A stretch of 64,000 bases of DNA from Mycolicibacterium xanthum (GTDB lineage Bacteria > Actinomycetota > Actinomycetes > Mycobacteriales > Mycobacteriaceae), in assembly GCF_019710635.1 (NCBI RefSeq), contig NZ_JAIFZS010000044.1, positions 1 through 64,000 on the forward strand. The letters run 5' to 3'. The translations under genes and the position numbers were made by a program. This document shows positions 53,308 to 60,955 of the stretch, in pieces (within the stretch, counting starts at the first letter, position 1; each line of letters starts with the position of its first letter). The notes beneath the pieces were generated by a model that saw only the letters and a program-made list of their open reading frames with translations, did not search any database and was not told where the DNA came from.

Positions 53308-54223
53308 GCGGGACCCCTTGTGCGGCCATCCCGAAGCTGTACCGGATGTGGTCGGCGTGGCCGTCGGGCACCACGGGGAAGGCCATCGAACCGGTGGTGT
53401 CCCGGATCGCATCGATCTGCGCCCCGACCTCCTCGATGGTCCATGACGGCCGGTACACCCCCGGGGTCTCGGCGATGTAGGCCCGGGCGATCCGCCCGGC
53501 GATGGCGACGAGCATCTCCCCGGTGATCGAACAGCTTTCGTGCGCGAGCCAGCCCACCGCGGGAGCGACGAGATCGGCGCCCATCGGCGGATAGGCCGAA
53601 GTGTCCAGACCTTCGGCCATCCTGGTGACGGCTGCGGGAACGATGACATTGCACTTCACGTCCGAGGGTGCGCCCTCGATGGCGGCGACGTTGCTCAGGC
53701 CGATGATTCCCGCCTTGGACACACCGTAGTTCGCCACGTCACGGTTGCCGTAGAGGCCACCGATCGACGAGGTCAGCACGATCCTGCCGTAACCGGCGGC
53801 GCACATCTCCGGGAAGGCCTCGCGCACCACGTGGAAGGCGCCCCGCAGGTGCACGTCGAGCACCGCGTCGAAGTCGTGATACGACATCTCCGCGAGCGGG
53901 GCACGGCGGACGTTGCCGGCGTTGTGGATCAGGATGTCGATCCGGCCGAAGTTGTCCAGCGCGGCACCGATGATCGCCCGGCCGCCCGTCACGGTCGCCA
54001 CCGAGTCGGTGGAGAGCACCGCCTGCCCTCCGGCAGCGAGGATCTCGCGTACCACCTGGTCCGCCGGCCCCGAATCGGCGCCCTCGCCGCCGAGGTTGCC
54101 CCCGACGTCGTTGACGACGACCTTGGCACCCCGGGATGCGAGCAGCAGGGCATACTCGCGTCCCAGTCCCCGCCCGCCGCCGGTGATGACGGCGACCCGA
54201 TCGTCGAACCTCAATTCGCTCAT
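53300..54223 (-). CDS. SDR, 3-hydroxyacyl-CoA dehydrogenase-like
   Basis: 307-aa short-chain dehydrogenase resembling the dehydrogenase unit of peroxisomal HSD17B4. TGGGRGLGREYALLLASRGAKVVVNDVGG is the NAD-binding start, NAGN follows, and the catalytic set is Ser in LTSSIGG with YGVSK. The C-terminal extension (SCSITGEMLVAIAGRIARAYIAETPGVYRPS) is characteristic of this subgroup. It fits the third beta-oxidation step in the pathway. ATG 54223 overlaps the monooxygenase stop by 4 bases. Confidence 0.88.
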   Translation of the reverse strand: MSELRFDDRVAVITGGGRGLGREYALLLASRGAKVVVNDVGGNLGGEGADSGPADQVVREILAAGGQAVLSTDSVATVTGGRAIIGAALDNFGRIDILIHNAGNVRRAPLAEMSYHDFDAVLDVHLRGAFHVVREAFPEMCAAGYGRIVLTSSIGGLYGNRDVANYGVSKAGIIGLSNVAAIEGAPSDVKCNVIVPAAVTRMAEGLDTSAYPPMGADLVAPAVGWLAHESCSITGEMLVAIAGRIARAYIAETPGVYRPSWTIEEVGAQIDAIRDTTGSMAFPVVPDGHADHIRYSFGMAAQGVPHG

Positions 54224-56079
54224 TTGGTTTCGAGGACCAGCCCGTCGAGATCGCCCTTGTCACGCCATTGCGCGATCAGTTCGTCGAACGCGTAGAACCC
54301 GGGCGAGTAGAAGTCGCCGAGGAATCCGCCGTTGTTCTCCGATGCCCCGCGGCCCTCGTTGTTGTAATAGCCGGGGGTGCAGGAAAGCTCGAACGCCGAG
54401 TTGTCGATCGCGAGTTCCCGCACGGTGTTGACCCAGTTGTCCTGGCCCTCTTGAGACGGCTCCACCGTGATCGCCCCGCGCTTCTGCGCCTCGGCGATGA
54501 TGTAGGCGATGTGCTCGGCCTGCTGCTCGAACATTGCGGTGGTGTTGGCCGACACGCCGCCCTGGATGAACCCGAGATAGAACTGGTTGGGGAATCCACG
54601 GCTGGTCATCCCGTGCAGCGTCTTGTAGCGGTCGTGCCAGTAGTCGAACAGCGACAACCCGTCACGGCCCTCGATGACGTCGACGGCGTACCGGCGGCTG
54701 ATCTCGGTGGAGATCTCGAACCCGCTGGCGAAGACCACGCAATCGACCTCGTACTCGACGCCGTTGGCGACGATGCCCTTCTCCGTGAGTCGTTCCACGC
54801 CCTTGGACTCTGCGACGTCCACCAACGTCACGTTGGGCAGGTTGAAGGCGGGCAGGTAGGTTTCGCTCGAGCATGGCCGCTTACACATGAACCGGTAGTA
54901 CGGCTTCAGCGCCTCGGCGGTCTCCGGATCCTCGACAACGCTTTCGACGCGGCGCCGCAGCCGCTCCATGATCTTGTAGTCCTCTTCTTCCCGGATCGCC
55001 ATGATCTCTTCGAGGCTCAGCGAGGCGGGGTCCGGACTGGCCGCGATTCGCGCGGTCATGTTGCGGCCGAGTTCGGTCCAGAAGTCGCACACCAGATCCG
55101 GCTCGCCGAACACCACGCCGACGAACGGCGACCAGTTGTGGAAGTTGCGCTTGCGTTCCTCCTGCCAGCCCGGCTGCAGGGCAGCCGCCCACTCCGGATC
55201 GGTGGGCGTGTTGTCGCGCATGTCCACCGACGACGGAGTCCGCTGAAACACGAACAGCTGCTTGGCATCCCGGCCGAGATGCGGTACCAGCTGCACTCCG
55301 GTGGCGCCGGTGCCGACCAGGGCGACCCGCTTGTCGGCGAGCTTGTGCAGACCGCCGCTCGCGTCGCCGCCGGTGTAGTCGTAGTCCCACCGCGCCGAGT
55401 GGAAGGCATGCCCGCCGGCGTCCAGGTACTCCTTGATGCCCGGAATGCCGGGCAGCTTCGGCTTGTTGTAGGACCCCTGGGCCATCACGACGAAGCGAGC
55501 GCGGATGTCGTCGCCGCGGTTGGTCGTCAGCCGCCAGCGCTTGATCGACTCGTCCCAGCGCATCGTCTCCACCTGGGTGGAGAAGATCGCGCCGTCGTAG
55601 AGGCCGAAGTGTTTGCCCATCGCCTGGCAGTGTCCGAAGATCTCGGCACCGTCGGCGAACTTCTTGCTCGGCAGGAAGTCGAGTTCCTCGAGCATCGGGA
55701 TGTAGCAGTAGGCGTCGTTGTCGCACTGGATGCCGGGGAACCGGTTCCAGTACCACACCCCACCGAAATCACCGGCCATGTCGATCACCCGGACGTCCTG
55801 GACGCCCGCCTTTTTCAGGTAGGCACCGGAGAGCAGGCCGGCGAAGCCACCGCCGAGCACCACGACCTCGACGTCCTCGTCGATCGGATCACGTTCGGTG
55901 ACCGGCGTGTACGGATCCACCTCGTAGAGCTCGGCCAGGTCGCCGTCGAGTTCGAGGTACTGCGCCGCGCCCTCTTTGCGCAGCCGTTTCTCACGCTCCT
56001 GGGCGTACTTGATCCGCAGCGCATCGATGTCGACGTCCTGCGGGACATCGGTGGGCCCACAGGGGTTCTCGGTGGTCAT
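54220..56079 (-). CDS. Flavoprotein monooxygenase, Baeyer-Villiger type
   Basis: 619-aa class B flavin monooxygenase with an N-terminal extension of about 70 residues. FAD binding is at VLGGGFAG (res. 74-81), and GTGATGVQL is the NADPH motif. The Baeyer-Villiger fingerprint FxGxxxHxxxW(P/D) appears at 221-232 as AGGHAFHSARWD, with the first Phe replaced by Ala. GGVWYWNRFPGIQCDNDAYCYIP is the cyclohexanone/steroid monooxygenase-like segment. It should insert oxygen next to a ketone to give an ester or lactone. A 49-nt hairpin lies just upstream. Confidence 0.9.
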   Translation of the reverse strand: MTTENPCGPTDVPQDVDIDALRIKYAQEREKRLRKEGAAQYLELDGDLAELYEVDPYTPVTERDPIDEDVEVVVLGGGFAGLLSGAYLKKAGVQDVRVIDMAGDFGGVWYWNRFPGIQCDNDAYCYIPMLEELDFLPSKKFADGAEIFGHCQAMGKHFGLYDGAIFSTQVETMRWDESIKRWRLTTNRGDDIRARFVVMAQGSYNKPKLPGIPGIKEYLDAGGHAFHSARWDYDYTGGDASGGLHKLADKRVALVGTGATGVQLVPHLGRDAKQLFVFQRTPSSVDMRDNTPTDPEWAAALQPGWQEERKRNFHNWSPFVGVVFGEPDLVCDFWTELGRNMTARIAASPDPASLSLEEIMAIREEEDYKIMERLRRRVESVVEDPETAEALKPYYRFMCKRPCSSETYLPAFNLPNVTLVDVAESKGVERLTEKGIVANGVEYEVDCVVFASGFEISTEISRRYAVDVIEGRDGLSLFDYWHDRYKTLHGMTSRGFPNQFYLGFIQGGVSANTTAMFEQQAEHIAYIIAEAQKRGAITVEPSQEGQDNWVNTVRELAIDNSAFELSCTPGYYNNEGRGASENNGGFLGDFYSPGFYAFDELIAQWRDKGDLDGLVLETK

Positions 56080-56098
56080 GTGTCTCCTTGTTCCGAGC

Positions 56099-56147
56099 GA
56101 TTTCGGTGTAGTTCGTCACGCCGAGCGTGACGAACTACACCGAAATC
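56099..56147 (-). repeat. Perfect 23-bp inverted repeat between Rieske and monooxygenase genes
   Basis: Arms 56099-56121 and 56125-56147 are exact complements around a 3-base loop (CGA). The first two bases of the Rieske stop codon, in transcript order, lie in the hairpin's 5' arm. There is no U-tract. In mRNA this would be a very stable stem directly after one gene and 19 bases before the next start, suitable for partial termination or 3'-end protection. Confidence 0.9.
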
Positions 56148-57531
56148 ACAACTCCTCGGGGGCTCCGGTGCCCATGTACTTGGACAGCTGGTGGTGCAGG
56201 TTGACGGTGCTGCGTTCGCGGTACGGATTCGGCATGGTGCCGGGGAATCCGGCGGACTTCATGCCCTGCTGCACGGCGGCCATGTTCGAGAAGTCCTGCG
56301 GCAGCACGGACCGCCAGTTCGGGTCCCCGGGCGGCGTGTACTCCCACTCGGTCTGCGGCTCTTCGTCTTTCGGGTACAGCTCGAAGACCGACACCTCGAA
56401 GATGCACTTGTCGGGATCGTAGCTCGGGTCGGGGCGAGCGCTGTAGCACAGCGCCACGGTCAGGCCCTGGCCGATCTGGAAGTTCGGGAAGATCTGCCAC
56501 GCGGTACCGCTCTGCCCCAGGACGTCGGCCGGAATGGTCGGCCAGATGACCCCGCGCGCCTCGTCGTCACGGCGTGCCGAGGCCAGCCAGTGCTCGAGCA
56601 CCTTGTCGGCGGGAGTGCCCTCGGGCAGTTCGTCGACGAGCCGTTTGGCGGCGTTCACCAGCGTCTCGGTGGTGGAGGTGTTGGTCTCCTCCATGGTGTA
56701 GACCTGCATCTCGGCGGTCGAGATCCGCGGATCGGCGCCGCTGCCGAGCCGAATCTTGGACTTGGTGGCCTCCATGTCCTCGGGAGCGTCGTAGCCGATG
56801 TTGCTGTGCTTGCCCTGTGCCTTGGCCCAGCCCTTGAACTCGCCGAACTTGTTGAACTCCGGGTGCGTCGTGAAGACGTGGTAGGTCTCGTTGAAGGCCT
56901 CCAGCGCCACCTTCCAGTTGCAGTCGAAGTTCAGCCACTTGCGCCACTTGAAGCGCATGTTCTCCAATCCGAACGGATCGAGGATCTTTGCGGCGGGGAA
57001 CAGGTAGTCGGCCAGCGGTTCGCATTCGGGATCCATGTTGATCCACAACCAGCCGCCCCACGTGTCGACCCGCACGGGTGTCAGGTGGGTGTTCTCCGGC
57101 GTCAGCGCGCCCTGCCAGTCGTCCTGCTCGCGGATGTGCGTGCAAGCGCCGTCCAAACCGTATGTCCAGCCGTGGAATCCGCAGACGAACGACTTACGGG
57201 CCTTGCCCTTGGCGCACTTCGCACCCTCGGGGGTGTCGACCAGCCGACGGCCCCGGTGCATGCAGACGTTGTGGTGCGCCGCGAACGCACCTCCCGAATC
57301 GCCGGCGGCCGTCCTCACGACGATGATCGAGTCGTCGAGGATGTCGTAGGTCAGGTAGCAGCCGACCTCGGGCACCTCCTCGACCCTGCCGACCTGCAGC
57401 CAGACCTTGCGCCACAGCCGATCCCGCTCCGCGCGCGCGTACTCCTCGGAGACGTAGGCCTCCACTGGGATGGTCATCGGCTCGGCGAGTTCTTCGGACG
57501 CGGACGTCTCGGATGCCTTCATGTCGGTCAT
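56146..57531 (-). CDS. Rieske non-heme iron oxygenase, alpha subunit
   Basis: 461-aa ring-hydroxylating oxygenase. The Rieske 2Fe-2S ligands are Cys90/His92 (CMH) and Cys117/His120 (CGFH), with 24 residues between pairs, longer than the usual 15-17. Mononuclear iron ligands are expected at His218 and His223 in NETYHVFTTHPE plus a later Asp. It uses O2 and electrons to hydroxylate an organic substrate. No ferredoxin or reductase gene is adjacent, so electron partners come from elsewhere. It probably acts early in the pathway, before the SDR and monooxygenase. Confidence 0.92.
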   Translation of the reverse strand: MTDMKASETSASEELAEPMTIPVEAYVSEEYARAERDRLWRKVWLQVGRVEEVPEVGCYLTYDILDDSIIVVRTAAGDSGGAFAAHHNVCMHRGRRLVDTPEGAKCAKGKARKSFVCGFHGWTYGLDGACTHIREQDDWQGALTPENTHLTPVRVDTWGGWLWINMDPECEPLADYLFPAAKILDPFGLENMRFKWRKWLNFDCNWKVALEAFNETYHVFTTHPEFNKFGEFKGWAKAQGKHSNIGYDAPEDMEATKSKIRLGSGADPRISTAEMQVYTMEETNTSTTETLVNAAKRLVDELPEGTPADKVLEHWLASARRDDEARGVIWPTIPADVLGQSGTAWQIFPNFQIGQGLTVALCYSARPDPSYDPDKCIFEVSVFELYPKDEEPQTEWEYTPPGDPNWRSVLPQDFSNMAAVQQGMKSAGFPGTMPNPYRERSTVNLHHQLSKYMGTGAPEEL

Positions 57532-57541
57532 CGCTTACCTC

Positions 57542-58396
57542 CTAGAACCGTTTGATGGTGCTGCGGAATGTCTCGTCCTTGAGGAACAAGGACGTGTGGT
57601 CGGCGCCCAGATGGCTCCATTTGAGATTCAGGCCGCCGTCGACCAGCAGCGTCTGGCCGGTGATGTAGCCGGCCAGGTCGGACAGCAGGAACAGGATCGC
57701 TCCCGCCTGCTCCTCGGGTGTGCCGCGCCGGCCCATCGCGATGGCCTGGCGGTCGCGGTCCGGGTCGTCGTCGACGTACATGCGCGACGCCGCGGTCTCG
57801 GTGACCCCCGGCGCCACCGCGTTGACCCGGATCCCATCGGTGGCCAGTTCCACCGCCATGGTGCGGGTCATCGCGACCACCGCCGCCTTGGCCGTTCCGT
57901 AGGCGATGTGAAACGGCGCAGTGTTCATCCCGCTGATCGACGACACCGACACGATCGACCCGGGGTTGCCCTGCCCACGGATCTCCGCCGCCACCGCCTG
58001 GCTCATGAAGAACGCGGTCTCCAGGTTGGCGGTGAACAGCGCGCGCCAGTCCTCGCGGGTGACCCGGGTGCACGGCATCCACGTCGACGGTGCGGCGCCG
58101 CCGGCGACGTTGACGAGACCGTAGAGGTCGCCGTCGGTATGCCGGACCGCGTCGAGCACCGTGGCGATTCCGTCATCGGTGGACGCATCGGCCGAGACCG
58201 GCACGACCGACAGCCCCAGCTGCGCCAACGGGGCGACGTGCTCGTCGAGGTTCTCCCTGGAGCGACTGACCGCGACGACCGTGGCGCCTGCTTCGGCTGC
58301 CATCCGGGTGACCGTCGTGCCGATGCCGCCGCCACCGGCACCGGACACCACCACGATGCGGCCGTCCAGCCGCACTGCCGTTCCGGCTTCGGTCAT
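57542..58396 (-). CDS. SDR-family oxidoreductase, first gene of the minus-strand operon
   Basis: 284-aa short-chain dehydrogenase: SGAGGGGIGTTVTRMAAEAG (variant glycine motif), NVAGG, catalytic Ser in VSSISGM, YGTAK, and GYITGQTLLVDGGLN. Likely oxidises the alcohol produced by the Rieske oxygenase to a ketone for the monooxygenase, judged from gene order. ATG 58396 is chosen; six further codons upstream would run into the operator palindrome at 58403. Confidence 0.88.
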   Translation of the reverse strand: MTEAGTAVRLDGRIVVVSGAGGGGIGTTVTRMAAEAGATVVAVSRSRENLDEHVAPLAQLGLSVVPVSADASTDDGIATVLDAVRHTDGDLYGLVNVAGGAAPSTWMPCTRVTREDWRALFTANLETAFFMSQAVAAEIRGQGNPGSIVSVSSISGMNTAPFHIAYGTAKAAVVAMTRTMAVELATDGIRVNAVAPGVTETAASRMYVDDDPDRDRQAIAMGRRGTPEEQAGAILFLLSDLAGYITGQTLLVDGGLNLKWSHLGADHTSLFLKDETFRSTIKRF

Positions 58397-58402
58397 CGCA
58401 TA

Positions 58403-58414
58403 TTGTCCGGACAA
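58403..58414. promoter_or_regulatory. GntR-type operator 1
   Basis: TTGTCCGGACAA is a perfect 12-bp palindrome seven bases before the SDR start. It has the GT-N-N-N-N-AC core of GntR/HutC operators. A related copy lies 97 bp away. A second small inverted repeat, CTGCA-TAT-TGCAG (58426-58438), sits between them. Confidence 0.7.
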
Positions 58415-58499
58415 ATAATCGTACTCTGCATATTGCAGAACACTATTCCGCAGTTGTTATCCAGCCGTCAAGGGCGATCTCAGCGGACTGGCGGCACTA

Positions 58500-58511
58500 T
58501 TGTCTGGACTA
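58500..58511. promoter_or_regulatory. GntR-type operator 2
   Basis: TTGTCTGGACTA matches operator 1 at 10 of 12 positions and lies 22 bases before the start of the beta-propeller gene. Together the two sites bracket the divergent promoter of the catabolic locus. Confidence 0.65.
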
Positions 58512-58532
58512 AGCCTGGTTGATAACGTCCGA

Positions 58533-60119
58533 ATGATGAACGCCCGTTACGTCGCGCAGAACCCGTCCGCAGCCCAGGGTTGGCGGCTGGAGCGGGTGAC
58601 CGCCCCCAGTCGGCTGTTCGGCGCGAACGGCCTGCGTACCGGCCCCGACGGGCGCGTGTACGTCGCCCAGGTCACCGGCAGCCAGATCAGCGCGGTGGAC
58701 CTGAGCACCGGCGTGATGGACACCGTCAGCGCCAAGGGCGGCGACATCATCGCCCCCGATGACGTCGCCTTCGGCGCCGACGGCACGCTCTACGCCACCG
58801 AGGTGATGGACGGGCGGGTCAGCGCGATGGACACCAACGGGAACACCCGGGTGCTGCGCGACGACCTGCCGTGCGCGAACGGCATCACCGTGCACCGCGG
58901 CCGGCTGTTCGTCGGGGAGTGCCGCGACGGTGGCCGGCTGATGGAGTTGCCACTCGACGGCGGCCAGCCGCGAATCCTGCTGGAGAACCTGCCCTCGCCC
59001 AACGCGATGGAGGTCGGCCCGGACGGGCTGCTGTATTTCCCGCTGATGACCGCCAACGAGATCTGGCGCATCGACCTGGACCGGCCCGGCGAGCCCGAGC
59101 GCGTCGCCGCCGAGCTCGGGGTGCCCGATGCGGTGAAGTTCGACTCCGACGGATACCTGGTGTCCACCCAGGTCGCCAGCGGCCAGGTGTTGCGCATCGA
59201 TCCGCGAACCGGCGAGAAGACCGTGCTCGCCCAACTCAACCCGGGCCTGGACAACCTGACATTCGTCGGGGACCGGCTGTTCGCGTCGAACTTCACCGGC
59301 GAGATCACCGAGATCCTGCCCGGTGGGCAGACCAGCACGCTGCTGCCCGGTGGGCTGAACTGGCCCCTGGACCTGACCGTCGCGGACGGCACGCTGTACG
59401 TCGCCGACGGCACCTACTTCTACGCCGTGACACCCGACGGTGGGCTGCAGACCGTCGGCATGCTGTTCTCCCCCGGTTACCCCGGCTTCCTGCGCGGGGT
59501 CACCGCGGTGTCACCCGGCGAGTTCGTGGTGACGACGTCGGGCGGCCAGGTCGCGCGCTACCGGCCGGAGGCCGGCGAAACCGATTTCCTGGCAACCGAC
59601 TTCGACCAGCTCTACGGTGTGGCCGTCGACGACGGCGGCACGATCGTATTCGCCGAGCTGGGCACCGGACGGGTGCATTCGCTGCGGTCGGGCGCGGTCG
59701 AGACGCTGGCCGGCGGGTTGCGCGAACCGGTGGGCGTGGCGTTCGACCCCGACGGCGCACCGCTGATCGCCGAGTCCGGCGCCGGGCGCGTGGTGCGGCT
59801 CGCCGGCGGCGGGGTCGACACCCTGGTGGACGGCCTGCAGCGGCCACAGGGCATCGAGGTCGCCGACGGGCGGCTCTACATCGTCGATGCCGGAGCCAAG
59901 GAGCTCGTCGAGTTCGACCTGGCCACCAAGTCGCGCACCACCATCGCCGCCGGCCTGCCCGTGGGCCCGCCGCCGGGGGTGGAGCCCAAGCCGCTGAAGG
60001 GCATGCCGCCGTTCTCCGGACCGCAGGGGCCGTTCGCCGGTGTCACCGCCGGCCCCGACGGCACCCTGTACGTCTCGGCAGACGGCGACGGCAGCGTGTT
60101 GGCGGTCCGCCGGACATGA
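58533..60119 (+). CDS. SMP-30/NHL-type beta-propeller, lactonase-like
   Basis: 528-aa protein made of repeated propeller blades (NGLRTGPDGRVYVAQV, PDDVAFGADGTLYATEV, NAMEVGPDGLLYFPLM, VAFDPDGAPLIAESGAGRV and others). It resembles SMP-30/gluconolactonase and strictosidine-synthase-like proteins, which use a central divalent metal to open lactones. There is no signal peptide. In this locus it could hydrolyse the lactone made by the Baeyer-Villiger enzyme. The protein is longer than ordinary SMP-30 (about 300 aa) and may hold two propellers. ATG 58533 or 58536. Its stop overlaps the regulator start (ATGA). Confidence 0.75.
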   Translation: MMNARYVAQNPSAAQGWRLERVTAPSRLFGANGLRTGPDGRVYVAQVTGSQISAVDLSTGVMDTVSAKGGDIIAPDDVAFGADGTLYATEVMDGRVSAMDTNGNTRVLRDDLPCANGITVHRGRLFVGECRDGGRLMELPLDGGQPRILLENLPSPNAMEVGPDGLLYFPLMTANEIWRIDLDRPGEPERVAAELGVPDAVKFDSDGYLVSTQVASGQVLRIDPRTGEKTVLAQLNPGLDNLTFVGDRLFASNFTGEITEILPGGQTSTLLPGGLNWPLDLTVADGTLYVADGTYFYAVTPDGGLQTVGMLFSPGYPGFLRGVTAVSPGEFVVTTSGGQVARYRPEAGETDFLATDFDQLYGVAVDDGGTIVFAELGTGRVHSLRSGAVETLAGGLREPVGVAFDPDGAPLIAESGAGRVVRLAGGGVDTLVDGLQRPQGIEVADGRLYIVDAGAKELVEFDLATKSRTTIAAGLPVGPPPGVEPKPLKGMPPFSGPQGPFAGVTAGPDGTLYVSADGDGSVLAVRRT

Positions 60120-60955
60120 CGGCCACCAACGGTGATCATCGCTACCTGCAGGTGGCGCGCACCCTTCGCAAGGAGATCGTCGACGGGGTCTACCCGGTGG
60201 GCTCTCAGCTGCCCACCGAACACGAGCTGTGCCAGCGCTTCGCGGTCAGCCGCTACACCATCCGCGAGGCGCTGCGCCGGCTGCGTGAGGACAACCTGGT
60301 GTCCTCGCGCCCCCGGGCCGGCACCCTGGTGGTCCCCCGCCCCGACACGAATTCCTATGCCCAGGACGTCATGTCGATCGACGACCTGCTGGCCTTCGCG
60401 CAGGGCGCCCGGTTCGCGATCGACACGAACGCGATGGTCACCGTCGATCAGAAGCTGGCCGAACGCACCGGCCTGAAACCGGGCACCGAATGGCTTGCCG
60501 TCACGGGATATCGGCGCACCGACGACGATTCGGCGCCGATCTGCCGGACCGAGTACTACATCAACCGCAGCTTCGCCGCGATCGGCAGGCTGCTGCACCG
60601 GCACAGCGGACCGATCTTCCCGCTGATCGAGGATCTGTTCGGCGTCAGCATCGTGCAGGTGCACCAGGAGATCACCGCCGTCATGCTGCCGCCCGAGCTG
60701 GCGGGCCCGCTTCGGGTCGAGCCGGGCACCGCCGCCCTGCAGATGCAGCGCACCTACACCACCTCCGACGGTGCGATCGCGCAGGTGACCGTCAACACGC
60801 ATCCGTCGTCGCGATTCCGGCACGCGATGACGATGCGCCGCGTGCGGGACGCACGATCAGACCTGAGTCGGGACGCACGATCAGACCTGAGTCGGGACGC
60901 GCAATCAGACCTGAGTCGAGACGCACAATCAGACCCGGGAAGAGAGGCACCGTGA
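60116..60955 (+). CDS. GntR/HutC-family regulator with UTRA domain and repeat tail
   Basis: 279-aa regulator. The N-terminal winged helix is at residues 8-75 (LRKEIVDGVYPVGSQLPTEHELCQRFAVSRYTIREALRRL). The UTRA ligand domain spans about 95-240 (WLAVTGYRRTDDDSAPICRTEYYINRSF, AVMLPPELAGPLRVEPGTAALQMQRTY). The last 35 residues are four DARSDLSR-type repeats, absent from normal family members. It probably represses both directions from the TTGTCCGGACAA-type sites and releases on binding a pathway intermediate. ATG 60116 overlaps the propeller stop; its own stop overlaps the ligase start. Confidence 0.9.
   Translation: MTATNGDHRYLQVARTLRKEIVDGVYPVGSQLPTEHELCQRFAVSRYTIREALRRLREDNLVSSRPRAGTLVVPRPDTNSYAQDVMSIDDLLAFAQGARFAIDTNAMVTVDQKLAERTGLKPGTEWLAVTGYRRTDDDSAPICRTEYYINRSFAAIGRLLHRHSGPIFPLIEDLFGVSIVQVHQEITAVMLPPELAGPLRVEPGTAALQMQRTYTTSDGAIAQVTVNTHPSSRFRHAMTMRRVRDARSDLSRDARSDLSRDAQSDLSRDAQSDPGREAP
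60848..60938 (+). repeat. 24-bp tandem repeats at the end of the regulator gene
   Basis: Units 60848-60871, 60872-60895, 60896-60919 and a diverging fourth (60920-60938) encode DARSDLSR, DARSDLSR, DAQSDLSR and DAQSDPGR. The first two units are identical at DNA level. The period is a multiple of three, so the frame is kept. Confidence 0.93.

Noticed and set aside
54268..56130. 620-codon plus-strand frame
   Set aside because: Runs antisense to the whole monooxygenase gene, which has clear FAD and NADPH motifs.
58500..58533. Upstream ATG-less start at 58500 for the beta-propeller gene
   Set aside because: It would place the operator inside the coding sequence; ATG 58533/58536 fits better.
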